DNA from: CAZTBB01 sp964611755
GTDB taxonomy: Bacteria > Pseudomonadota > Alphaproteobacteria > Micavibrionales > Micavibrionaceae
Direction of reading: 5' to 3'
DNA length: 14,801 nt
Assembly (NCBI GenBank): GCA_964611755.1
Contig: CAZTBB010000046.1
Span: 1 to 14,801 of the forward strand
Shown here: positions 1-6,827 of the stretch, piece after piece
Numbering within the stretch: position 1 is the first letter of the stretch
How the letters are laid out: each line of letters starts with the position of its first letter
The notes under the pieces: model-generated
Seen by the model: the letters and a program-made list of their open reading frames with translations, nothing else
Told to the model about the DNA's origin: nothing
Database searches by the model: none
Translations under genes and position numbers: made by a program

Positions 1-588
1 TGAGTTCTCAAAGTTATTGAGAAGTTTGAGAGTCCATTTTCCGCTCTTTTGCAGCGCTTTTGCCAAGCTAAATGGTTTTAACTTTCCCTTGATGACTATT
101 TCCGGTTTTTGTCTTTTACCAATCCATTCCGAGAAACGATCGTAGATTTGGTCACTCCATTTTGATAGGGGGCCACGAATAATTTTGTGATCAAACTGAT
201 CGCCATGCAGAACAAGAAAGCGTTTGCCGTTTGCCGCTGTATGAATGACCTGATCTTTGATTTTAATGCCCAAATGCCGTGCCATTTGTAATTTAACCGG
301 AGCCAGAATATTTCTTATCTCATCATCATGGTTGCCCGGCAGATATATTATCTTTGTGCCATTCTCTTTTTTTCGAATAATTTCATCGAGAATTAAGGTG
401 TAGTCCTCATGCCAGTACCATCTTTTATTGAGCTTCCAGCCATCAATAATATCGCCAACTAAAAACAAATAATCGGATTCAGTTTGCCGAAGAAATTTAA
501 GCAGTGCGCCGGAATCAAAGGCTTTGGCTCCAATATGAAAATCAGAGAGAAAAATCGATCGAAAATGATTTTTGTGTTCTGATAGCAA
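1..588 (-). CDS. UDP-2,3-diacylglucosamine diphosphatase-like metallophosphoesterase (3' end cut by window edge)
   Basis: Calcineurin-like metallophosphoesterase; 196 codons are visible and the frame stays open to base 1. Metal-ligand motifs appear in the expected order: SDFHIG (D16, H18), VGDIIDGW (D46), PGNHDDE (N86, H87) and VLHGDQFD (H128). The final GHTH-type motif should lie beyond the window. The GDIIDGW plus WYWHEDY pattern fits the group annotated as UDP-2,3-diacylglucosamine diphosphatase (LpxH/LpxI role in lipid A), but many alphaproteobacterial members have no tested substrate, so I give no symbol. The start is uncertain: an in-frame TAA sits at 604-606 and there is no ATG or GTG between it and the first motif. 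The TTG at 586-588 gives a normal-length N-terminus but has no clear ribosome binding site. Related proteins are usually about 270 residues, so roughly a quarter is missing. Confidence 0.85.
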   Translation of the reverse strand, partial: MLSEHKNHFRSIFLSDFHIGAKAFDSGALLKFLRQTESDYLFLVGDIIDGWKLNKRWYWHEDYTLILDEIIRKKENGTKIIYLPGNHDDEIRNILAPVKLQMARHLGIKIKDQVIHTAANGKRFLVLHGDQFDHKIIRGPLSKWSDQIYDRFSEWIGKRQKPEIVIKGKLKPFSLAKALQKSGKWTLKLLNNFENS

Positions 589-653
589 GGTTTTAGCCCA
601 GCGTTAGACGATATTATGAACACATCGGAGGATTCCAATATGCCTCACATATA

Positions 654-683
654 ATTGTATCGATTCTCATGCTTGAAACACAA
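654..683 (-). promoter_or_regulatory. possible sigma-70-type promoter for the metallophosphoesterase
   Basis: On the minus strand TTGTGT (678-683) is followed by an 18-nt spacer and TACAAT (654-659). The -10 matches consensus at five of six positions, the -35 only at three. Transcription would begin near 647 and leave about 60 nt before the TTG start. The element lies between the assembly gap and the gene. It is a match by eye in AT-rich DNA, so support is weak. Confidence 0.3.
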
Positions 684-711
684 ATAACAACTGCCCTTTT
701 GGAAGGATTAA

Positions 712-721
712 NNNNNNNNNN
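712..721. other. assembly gap (ten Ns)
   Basis: Ten consecutive Ns, a usual placeholder for a scaffold join of unknown length. The true distance, and possibly the adjacency and orientation, of the left segment (1-711) relative to the rest is therefore not established. The gap starts 16 bp past the stop codon of the glycosyltransferase, whose 3' end is low-complexity and may have hindered assembly. Confidence 0.95.
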
Positions 722-737
722 TATAAATAAAGGCATG

Positions 738-1931
738 TTACTTTGCTGCTGCTTTTTTACGAGGGGTTTTGGTGCTTGAGGTTCTCTTGCTTGAGCTTTT
801 CGCGCCTGAAGTTTTGCTGCGCGAAGTTTTTGCAGCGGCCTTTGAGGCTGTCTTCTTTGCAGGTGCTTTCTTTTTTATCTTTTTTGCCTCTTCGCCTTTT
901 ATCGGTATCGCACCAAGGAACTGTTCTGCGGCATTTTCCCATGTATAGGTTTTTTTGACGTGGTCGGCGCGCTTTTTTGCAGCTTTAACCTTCATGGCTT
1001 TTTGTGCGGCTATGGAAAGGTTGTCTTCATCAAGAGCACCTAAGAAATCTTCGGTAATAATATCTTTGGGGCCAGTCACATTATAGGCCGCAACAGGCAA
1101 TCCGGAGGCAAGCGCCTCAATCAGAACAATCCCAAAAGTGTCCGTGCGGGAGGGGAATGCAAATAGATCGGCGGAGCGATAATGGGCTGCCAGCTCCTCT
1201 CCTACTTTTTTGCCAATGAAATGCGCATCCGGATATTTCTTTTGCAAATAAGCCATGCTTGGGCCTTCACCAATAATGACCTTTGAGCCGTCCCATTCCA
1301 TGCCGAGGAATTCTTCCAGATTTTTTTCGATAGCGACGCGACCAACATAGATGGCAACGGGCTCTTTCATGTCTTTAAACTCGGTCTTTTTGCCCGGATG
1401 GAACAGGTCAAGGCTGACGCCCCGTGACATACGGAACATAGGCGTTCTGAAATCCCAGCTTTTAAGCTCATCTTCCAGGCTCTGTGTGGCTACGAACATG
1501 GCGGAAGACGGCGCATGAAATTTTTTCACAATACGTTTGGCAATGGAGTGAATTGTGTCATACATGAACGGCGTGTGTTTTGCCAAACGCTTCGCAACAT
1601 AGTCAGGAAAATGCGTATGATAGGATGTCGAGAAAGGAATTTTATTGCGTGCGCAGAACTTTCTGGCGGCCCACCCAAGTGGCCCTTCTGTGGCAACATG
1701 CATACGATCAGGGCCATAAGCCGTGATCATTTTTTTTAGGCGTCTATATGGATTAATGGCCAGTTTGATTTCCGGATATGCCGGCATAGGCATGGTGTAG
1801 GGGAAATCTGATGGGCCAATTACTTTTGTCTCATGGCCCATTTTAACAAGCTGCTCGGTCAAGTTTTCATAGGTGCGGACCACACCATTCACTTGCGGAT
1901 GCCATGCATCACTTACAATTAAAACCTTCAT
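738..1931 (-). CDS. GT4-family glycosyltransferase with a histone-H1-like C-terminal tail
   Basis: GT-B fold retaining glycosyltransferase of family GT4, close to the group that includes MgtA-type GDP-mannose-dependent alpha-mannosyltransferases; the donor and acceptor cannot be read from sequence. It has 397 residues. The N-terminal acceptor domain opens with MKVLIVSDAWHPQVNGVVRT, including the glycine-rich loop near G16. The donor domain holds YVGRVAIEKN (195-204), GEGP (221-224) and SRTDTFGIVLIEALASG (261-277), where D264 and E272 form the EX7E-type motif with Asp replacing the first Glu. Residues 347-397 are an unusual basic tail. I chose the ATG at 1931 because homology begins exactly there; an upstream ATG at 2006 would add 25 residues unlike the family. 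It is divergent from the propeller gene, with 117 bp between start codons. Such enzymes often lie beside this class of metallophosphoesterase, which supports an envelope lipid or polysaccharide role. Confidence 0.88.
   Translation of the reverse strand: MKVLIVSDAWHPQVNGVVRTYENLTEQLVKMGHETKVIGPSDFPYTMPMPAYPEIKLAINPYRRLKKMITAYGPDRMHVATEGPLGWAARKFCARNKIPFSTSYHTHFPDYVAKRLAKHTPFMYDTIHSIAKRIVKKFHAPSSAMFVATQSLEDELKSWDFRTPMFRMSRGVSLDLFHPGKKTEFKDMKEPVAIYVGRVAIEKNLEEFLGMEWDGSKVIIGEGPSMAYLQKKYPDAHFIGKKVGEELAAHYRSADLFAFPSRTDTFGIVLIEALASGLPVAAYNVTGPKDIITEDFLGALDEDNLSIAAQKAMKVKAAKKRADHVKKTYTWENAAEQFLGAIPIKGEEAKKIKKKAPAKKTASKAAAKTSRSKTSGAKSSSKRTSSTKTPRKKAAAK
741..893 (-). other. Lys/Ala/Ser/Thr-rich low-complexity segment encoding the glycosyltransferase tail
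   Basis: This stretch encodes the last 51 residues of the glycosyltransferase. They are almost entirely K, A, S, T and R, with short units such as APAKKTA, SKAAAKT, SKTSGAK and TKTPRKK and no acidic residue after the first two. The composition resembles histone H1 C-terminal tails and bacterial H1-like proteins. The frame is intact and ends in a normal TAA. A plus-strand open frame over the same bases is a by-product of this biased composition. Confidence 0.85.
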
Positions 1932-2048
1932 AATTAATAATGAAACCTTATCTAGTTTTGATAAATCACTATGAAATAATGCTATCTGCAAAGGATAGAC
2001 ATTCATTGAGCATGATTTTACACTGAATTAATCAGGGAATCCAAGCCT

Positions 2049-3386
2049 ATGCGAAAAACTATTAGTACAACTCTCATATTAACGGCAATTTTTTTGACGT
2101 TGTTCAGCGTAAAATCATCGCTTTATGCCCAGCAATGCACGGTTGTTGAGAACATGATTGCGGAATTGCGCGATCCGGATCTAGGCGCATTTAATATTTG
2201 GGATACAATTTATGGTGATATGAACACCAAGGAAAAATTTATCGCCGGCATGCCTCTGGCTAATGGGCGCTTTTTTATGGTTGGACAGCGCCATTACTTC
2301 ACAGGGCAGAAAATCGAGCTGATCACCTTCGAGGTTGATAAAAGAGGCCGCCCTTTATGGGAAAAAAAGCATCATATAGAGGGGCTTTATGAAATCACAA
2401 ATCTGCTCAGAGTTGATGATACGTTCTTGTTGATCGGGAATGTCAGTCCAGAGCGCGGCAAAAATCATGTCATTTTCATTTTTATGGATGATAAAGGTGA
2501 AATCCTTGAACAAAAAACACTGACTAAAACCGGGCACCAACTTTATGCGGAAGATGCCGTGCTGCCCAATAAAGCCGATCAGATTACGCTTGCGGTCACA
2601 GCCCGTATCAAGGATGCGGCAGGCCAGCGCTATGCTATGTTGTATAAGTTAGATAAACAGGCCAATCCGGTCACGGATCGCGCCTATATGATGGGTCCGG
2701 AAAATAGTATTCAATCAATAGCACCGATAAAAAACAACCAAGGCTTTCTGGTTGCCGGTTATGTTTTTACTGAGAATGGTCAGCGCGCCGGTTGGGCTTC
2801 TATGCTTGGGAGTGATGGTAATATTTTTTGGCAAAAGCAATTCTCAAGAGGCATGTCCGCAAAGCTCAACCATGCCGACGATTTTATTCAAAATTATGCC
2901 ATTTTTGCAGGCGAATCCGAGCCCACAGATAAAGGCAACAGGGCAGCCTGGCTTTTGTTGTTGAACAAGGCGGATGGATCTATAGCTTGGCAGCGCTTTT
3001 ACCGAGGAAAGCTGGATTTCTATGCCAGAGATCTTCATGCCCATAAGGATGGCCAGATCACATTCTTAATTGATGCTGAGCGTGACCAGGGCCAGCAAGA
3101 AACAGAATATGTGAGGCTGATTACTCTCAATCCGCGCGGTATAATTTTGAATAATGACAATTATTTTAATAGCAAGGGCGCATCGGCACATACTGTGTTT
3201 TACGGCCCAAATCAGGAGCGTATTATTTTAGGCTCTTCTATGGTTGAATATCAGGAAGAAGAAGTTGACCAGGATGGTGAGCTTTATATTAACAAAATTG
3301 TAACCCAAGAAGCATGGGCGGCAGCAGGCGCACCAGCAGAGCCATACACAGACCCATGTGTTGAGCCATACCAGTTCCTGCCTTAA
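2049..3386 (+). CDS. exported protein with six regular repeats, predicted beta-propeller
   Basis: I do not recognise a named family. The 445-residue product starts with a typical signal peptide: basic MRKT, a hydrophobic stretch to about residue 20, and a likely signal peptidase I cut after LYA (27/28). There is no lipobox, so a periplasmic or secreted soluble protein is expected. The mature part contains a repeat of about 53 residues built around a turn of the form D-x-x-G-x-x-x-W/L, near residues 97 (DKRGRPLWEK), 147 (DDKGEILEQK), 202 (DKQANPVTD), 255 (SDGNIFWQK), 308 (ADGSIAWQR) and 361 (NPRGIIL). The spacing fits propeller blades of the PQQ-like or WD-like kind. The only two cysteines are C30 and C437, near the two mature ends, and could form a closing disulfide. 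A possible AGGGA ribosome binding site precedes the ATG. rluD follows after 7 nt. Function unknown. Confidence 0.8.
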   Translation: MRKTISTTLILTAIFLTLFSVKSSLYAQQCTVVENMIAELRDPDLGAFNIWDTIYGDMNTKEKFIAGMPLANGRFFMVGQRHYFTGQKIELITFEVDKRGRPLWEKKHHIEGLYEITNLLRVDDTFLLIGNVSPERGKNHVIFIFMDDKGEILEQKTLTKTGHQLYAEDAVLPNKADQITLAVTARIKDAAGQRYAMLYKLDKQANPVTDRAYMMGPENSIQSIAPIKNNQGFLVAGYVFTENGQRAGWASMLGSDGNIFWQKQFSRGMSAKLNHADDFIQNYAIFAGESEPTDKGNRAAWLLLLNKADGSIAWQRFYRGKLDFYARDLHAHKDGQITFLIDAERDQGQQETEYVRLITLNPRGIILNNDNYFNSKGASAHTVFYGPNQERIILGSSMVEYQEEEVDQDGELYINKIVTQEAWAAAGAPAEPYTDPCVEPYQFLP

Positions 3387-3393
3387 GAGTAAT

Positions 3394-4377
3394 ATGTCAG
3401 AGCAAGAAGTTTTAGAATTTGAAGCACAAGAAGAGCATGTGGATATGCGCATTGATAAGGCATTAAGTGCTTATCATGATGATTTATCGCGCTCGCGCAT
3501 TCAGGATTTAATCGCATCGGGGCGTGTATCCTTGAACAAAAGACCTCTCAAGGCGGGCTCAACCAAGTTGAAGCTAAATGATCGTGTTGAGATGATTATT
3601 CCGGAGCCTGAGAGTTATGAGCCGGAAGCAGAGAATATTCCTTTATCAATTGTGTATGAAGATAAACATTTAATTGTTCTCAATAAGCAGGCAGGATTGG
3701 TTGTGCATCCGGGGGCTGGAAATAAGGACGGCACGCTCGTGAATGCATTGCTGTATCACTGTGGAGATTCCTTATCCGGTATTGGCGGGGTTTTGCGCCC
3801 GGGTATAGTTCACAGGCTCGATAAAGACACATCCGGGCTTATGGTTGTCGCAAAAGACGATAAAACACATCAAGGGCTCAGTGAACAGCTTTCCGATCGC
3901 TCTCTTAGCCGGACATATTGGGCGCTGGTCCTGAAGGCTCCTAGCCCGATTAAGGGTGTTATCGATGCCCCAATAGGGCGTCAGCCTAATAATCGCCAAA
4001 AAATGGCTGTTTTGAAGAGGGATGGGCGTGATTCACGCACAAAATACCATGTAATACAGGATTTTAGTGGGGCAATTTCATTGGTGGAATGTCAGCTCGA
4101 AACAGGGCGCACGCATCAAATTCGTGTTCATATGCAGTATATCAAGCACCCTTTGGTGGGTGATCCGCTCTATGGGCCTCAGCCAACCGCTGTTTCAGGG
4201 GCTTTGAGCCGCATTGGTGCCGATCAGGAGGTGGTGGATGCGTTTTTGACCTTCCCAAGGCAGGCGCTGCACGCAAAAAGCATTCGTTTTATCCATCCGA
4301 TCTCTCAAGAAGAGCATTTTTATGACTCGGACGTTCCTCAGGATTTTGCTAAGTTGTTGAAATATATCCAAAAGTAA
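3394..4377 (+). CDS. rluD: 23S rRNA pseudouridine synthase, RluD type
   Basis: RluA-family enzyme that isomerises specific uridines of 23S rRNA (positions 1911, 1915 and 1917 in E. coli RluD) in the cytoplasm during large-subunit assembly. It has 327 residues, the usual size. An N-terminal S4 RNA-binding domain covers about residues 15-75 (RIDKAL, SRSRIQDLIASGRV). The catalytic domain begins near residue 85 (VYEDKHLIVLNKQAGLVVHP) and carries the signature HRLDKDTSG at 140-148, with catalytic Asp D143. Later motifs GRTHQIRVHM and HPLVGDPLYG also fit. I chose the ATG at 3394, which keeps a normal N-terminus and begins 7 nt after the upstream stop; the earlier in-frame ATG at 3358 would overlap the propeller gene with unrelated residues. 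RluD rather than RluC is assigned on overall similarity. Close spacing suggests co-transcription with the upstream gene. Confidence 0.93.
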   Translation: MSEQEVLEFEAQEEHVDMRIDKALSAYHDDLSRSRIQDLIASGRVSLNKRPLKAGSTKLKLNDRVEMIIPEPESYEPEAENIPLSIVYEDKHLIVLNKQAGLVVHPGAGNKDGTLVNALLYHCGDSLSGIGGVLRPGIVHRLDKDTSGLMVVAKDDKTHQGLSEQLSDRSLSRTYWALVLKAPSPIKGVIDAPIGRQPNNRQKMAVLKRDGRDSRTKYHVIQDFSGAISLVECQLETGRTHQIRVHMQYIKHPLVGDPLYGPQPTAVSGALSRIGADQEVVDAFLTFPRQALHAKSIRFIHPISQEEHFYDSDVPQDFAKLLKYIQK

Positions 4378-4389
4378 AAATAAAAACAT

Positions 4390-4422
4390 TTTACATAAAA
4401 AATTACTTGAATTTACATAAAA
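4390..4422 (+). repeat. tandem direct repeat TTTACATAAAA, 22-bp period
   Basis: Two identical 11-bp copies, at 4390-4400 and 4412-4422, start exactly 22 bp apart, about two turns of B-DNA. The second overlaps the -35 end and spacer of a promoter-like element. The arrangement would suit a protein binding the same face of the helix twice. The DNA is very AT-rich, so coincidence is possible. Confidence 0.5.
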
Positions 4423-4435
4423 TTTTAGATAAACT
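4407..4435 (+). promoter_or_regulatory. possible sigma-70-type promoter downstream of rluD
   Basis: TTGAAT (4407-4412), a 17-nt spacer and TAAACT (4430-4435). Each hexamer matches consensus at four of six positions and the spacing is optimal. Transcription would start near 4442, about 65 bp after the rluD stop, and run to the terminator at 4641-4668. No protein gene lies in that interval, so the promoter would drive a non-coding transcript. Confidence 0.4.
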
Positions 4436-4462
4436 GAAAGTATAAGGTTTAAGCACACTTTA

Positions 4463-4493
4463 TGCTTTTTTATAGGGGGCACATAAAAAAGCA
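4463..4493 (+). repeat. 11-bp perfect inverted repeat with a GGGGG loop
   Basis: TGCTTTTTTAT (4463-4473) and ATAAAAAAGCA (4483-4493) are exact reverse complements around the 9-nt loop AGGGGGCAC. In RNA this makes an A-U-rich stem presenting five consecutive Gs in the loop. It lacks the T-run and GC base of a terminator. Confidence 0.65.
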
Positions 4494-4640
4494 AGACATA
4501 AGAGACAAATATAATTTGTGAGCAAAGAACCAAAGGGTAGACGAGTGGTAGGTAGAGAAGTGTATTGAGGCTAAACAATTGAGTTTAGGGGCAAATATAA
4601 GGTTAGGTACTTTTTCCGATCTGGTACCAATTAACTAAAA

Positions 4641-4668
4641 GGTTCGCATTTCGATGCGGCCTTTTTTT
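4641..4668 (+). terminator. intrinsic terminator, probably usable in both directions
   Basis: The stem pairs CGCAT (4645-4649) with ATGCG (4654-4658) around a TTCG loop and extends through GG (4641-4642) with CC (4660-4661) past a wobble and a bulge. Seven Ts follow at 4662-4668. On the minus strand the same hairpin is followed by TTTTAGTT, a weaker T-run, so it may also end the yjbH transcript, whose stop codon is only 6 bp beyond. Confidence 0.8.
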
Positions 4669-4673
4669 CTGTC

Positions 4674-6809
4674 TTATTTCAAAAAGCCATTCCAGTGTTG
4701 TGAGAGATGGTGACCGGAAAAACGCTCTGTAAGATCATATAAAGGCGCGGCTTTATCAATGCGTTGCCCCTGATCACGGCCAAATGGCTCTATTTTTTGT
4801 ACAATGCGGCTGCCACCCGGTATTTTGGGGATATGACCAAGCGGAACGGATATGCTGAATCCATGGAAAATATTGCTGGTTCCGCCAAGAAGGGTTTGAT
4901 CCTTCTGATCGGTTAATGTGGCGTAGGTGCTGAGTTTTACGCCATTTTTAAAACTTTTCTCGATACTCAGACTGCCACCAAAATCTTCAGCTAAGTAGCG
5001 CCCTGCACTCGCCTGCATAACAAGGTCTGATTGTGGCCAGTGATACCAGGCATTCACATGACCTGTGAGAAGCCCATCCCCGCTAAAGCCTGTATTCAGG
5101 GATGTAAATGGGTCACGCCGGTTAACAAACCAAGCTTCGGCACCAATGGCATAGCGTTTATCATGGGGACGGTATAGAATTTCTCCTCCTGCCCCTGCGT
5201 AAAACTCCTCTAAATATCCTGCGCTTAGTGACAGATATGTATTGTGATTTAAGTTTGTATTGAATGAGAGTGTACTGCGATCAAGCGTTATAAGGTCATC
5301 GGTAAAGAATTGTACATCACTGCGTACTGGAAGGGCCGGGAGTGGACGAAGAAGGGCAATTTCATCAAGATTATCCACGATGTTTAAGCGCAATGATGTG
5401 TTTGCATTTAGAAGGCCAAAAAATTGCCAGACGGATGTGGAGGCAATGAGAGACGTTCTGTTCAAAAGGCCGCTATCCTCTTCAATCAGGCTTGTATGGT
5501 TTTCCAATGTAAAATGAAATGTGTCTTCTGGTTTTAGATAAGGGCTCTTTTTTAAATTATCTGGTGCGTTATGGATTGCTGTAGAGTGCCATAGCTCTTC
5601 CGCACTGCCTTGCTTATTGTGGTGATAGGCTTCTAATTCTTGGCGTTGAACAGATATCTCCGGACCAACCAAGCCTCTATATGTAGGAATTATTTTGAGG
5701 GTTTCTACAGAAGGGGCGGAAAAGTTAGCCATATGAATCGCCGCGTGCCCGGCTTGGTCAGGCAAGGGCTCAAAGTCATTTATTTCAAGTTGTCTACGTA
5801 TGAATTTATGTTCGGGCGTGGGCGGTATCGCAGTGTCGTATAACAAAAGCCCATCTTTTTGAGCGATGATGTTCAGGCTTTCTTTTGATGGTGGATCAAA
5901 ACGCTTTTTATTAAGAAGCGGCAGCTCGCGCTCTTTTTTATGCGAGACGCTGAGCTCTCTAAAATTTGTTTGAAACGTAATTTGGGCTGTAATTTTTTCT
6001 AAACCCGCTGTGCCGATTGAGGCATTGACCCAATCATAGGGCGTATAGCTTAGCCCCATTGACCAAGGCGGTGGTTTGTTAAAACCCAGTTGGCTAACTT
6101 CAAAGCTGTAGCGATCTGCTCCATAATCTGCTTTCAGGCTTAAGCCCTCTATCGGGGTGATGTACTCAATGCCCCCAAAAAACCCTATATGCTCGCCTGT
6201 AAACCAATGCTCGGGGCCGGCAGGCTCATCACTATTCAGGTTTCGATTATTTTTAAAATGATTGCCAAAAGCATGAAATGGGTTGATGAAATGCTCGGCT
6301 GTGGCATAGCGCCCCCAACCTATCCCTGCAGTCAAATCGAGGGGGCCAAATTTCTTGGTGGCGGCGAGGTATTCGCCGGACATGCGCTTATCCGTGAGGG
6401 CAGAATCCATACCAAAAGACAGGGCCGGTATATAAGTCCCCTCATCACGCAATCTCAATTTCAGGTCAAGACTGGGATAGAAAGATGTAATCTCATCATT
6501 CAGGGATGAGCTCTCGGCTGTTTGCTTAAGGTTCATGTAAAGGTAATCAGAAATTTGCATACCCATGAAGGCGCTGGCATAGGGGTCGGAGTACGATATC
6601 CCTGCGCGCACGGTCCCTGTTTTATCCATGCGCGCTGTAGGCACCGTGATCAGGCCAATGCTTCCTTTTAGATTGGATGAGGGCTGAGCATATGTATGGG
6701 GGGATATGGTGCAAAGTAGAAGAAGAATTGAAACACAGGCTGCTTTTTTTTGAAGCAATCGGTGTTTTGATATATAATAGATAGTTGATTGTTTAACGGG
6801 GGGAGACAT
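4674..6809 (-). CDS. yjbH: YjbH-family outer-membrane exopolysaccharide protein
   Basis: A 711-residue member of the YjbH family (DUF940), outer-membrane beta-barrel proteins tied to exopolysaccharide production; E. coli YjbH is of similar length. The signal peptide has a long basic n-region (to about residue 23), a hydrophobic core (CVSILLLLCTI) and a likely cut after HTYA at residue 41. Directly after comes the family-defining opening SIGLITVPTARM (50-61), then DPYASAFMGMQISDYLYMNL. Alternating amphipathic strands fill about residues 45-300 and again from about 460 to the end, separated by a more polar section, as expected for two barrels with a linker. yjbE, yjbF and yjbG are not adjacent, so it is an orphan here. 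The ATG at 6809 lacks a clear ribosome binding site and lies 18 bp from the divergent kinase start. A TTG at 6758 (codon 18) would give a shorter n-region and is a possible alternative. Confidence 0.85.
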   Translation of the reverse strand: MSPPVKQSTIYYISKHRLLQKKAACVSILLLLCTISPHTYAQPSSNLKGSIGLITVPTARMDKTGTVRAGISYSDPYASAFMGMQISDYLYMNLKQTAESSSLNDEITSFYPSLDLKLRLRDEGTYIPALSFGMDSALTDKRMSGEYLAATKKFGPLDLTAGIGWGRYATAEHFINPFHAFGNHFKNNRNLNSDEPAGPEHWFTGEHIGFFGGIEYITPIEGLSLKADYGADRYSFEVSQLGFNKPPPWSMGLSYTPYDWVNASIGTAGLEKITAQITFQTNFRELSVSHKKERELPLLNKKRFDPPSKESLNIIAQKDGLLLYDTAIPPTPEHKFIRRQLEINDFEPLPDQAGHAAIHMANFSAPSVETLKIIPTYRGLVGPEISVQRQELEAYHHNKQGSAEELWHSTAIHNAPDNLKKSPYLKPEDTFHFTLENHTSLIEEDSGLLNRTSLIASTSVWQFFGLLNANTSLRLNIVDNLDEIALLRPLPALPVRSDVQFFTDDLITLDRSTLSFNTNLNHNTYLSLSAGYLEEFYAGAGGEILYRPHDKRYAIGAEAWFVNRRDPFTSLNTGFSGDGLLTGHVNAWYHWPQSDLVMQASAGRYLAEDFGGSLSIEKSFKNGVKLSTYATLTDQKDQTLLGGTSNIFHGFSISVPLGHIPKIPGGSRIVQKIEPFGRDQGQRIDKAAPLYDLTERFSGHHLSQHWNGFLK
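6750..6778 (+). promoter_or_regulatory. sigma-70-type promoter for the histidine kinase, inside the yjbH 5' end
   Basis: TTGAAG (6750-6755), a 17-nt spacer and a perfect TATAAT (6773-6778). Transcription would start near 6785, leaving a leader of about 43 nt to the ATG at 6828. The element lies within the signal-peptide region of the divergent yjbH if yjbH starts at 6809, so transcription of the two genes would overlap. This is the best promoter match in the window. Confidence 0.6.
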
Positions 6810-6827
6810 TGGGAGTGCTTTGTCGGA

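Larger units (their letters stand above)
4442..4668 (+). ncRNA. candidate small RNA, about 227 nt, between rluD and yjbH
   Basis: This interval has no convincing protein gene but contains a promoter-like element at its 5' side and a clear intrinsic terminator at its 3' end. Between them are several perfect inverted repeats: 4463-4473 with 4483-4493 (11 bp, G-rich loop), 4505-4510 with 4514-4519 (6 bp) and 4571-4576 with 4583-4588 (6 bp). A weaker 5-bp GGTAC/GTACC pair lies near 4603-4627. I could not match it to 6S, SRP, tmRNA or RNase P RNA: none of their conserved elements is visible. Only very short frames exist, such as 19 codons from 4462 and 16 from a GTG near 4518. It could instead be a long structured 3' untranslated region of rluD. 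Boundaries are inferred. Confidence 0.35.

Noticed and set aside
743..958. Plus-strand 71-codon open frame opposite the glycosyltransferase tail
   Set aside because: It is a by-product of the biased Lys/Ala/Ser codons on the other strand; no start signal and no recognisable protein.
1983..1999. Short inverted repeat CTATC/GATAG between the divergent glycosyltransferase and propeller genes
   Set aside because: Five base pairs with a 7-nt loop is expected by chance in this kind of DNA, and no convincing promoter pair accompanies it.
4462..4565. Two tiny plus-strand frames (19 and 16 codons) that overlap by TGA/GTG in the intergenic region
   Set aside because: No ribosome binding site, no hydrophobic or other recognisable pattern, and they overlap the inverted repeats; not enough to call genes.
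4195..4578. Minus-strand 127-codon open frame across the rluD 3' end and the intergenic region
   Set aside because: It is antisense to the conserved C-terminus of RluD, is dominated by residues expected from AT-rich DNA (L, F, Y, I, K), and has no family-like motif.
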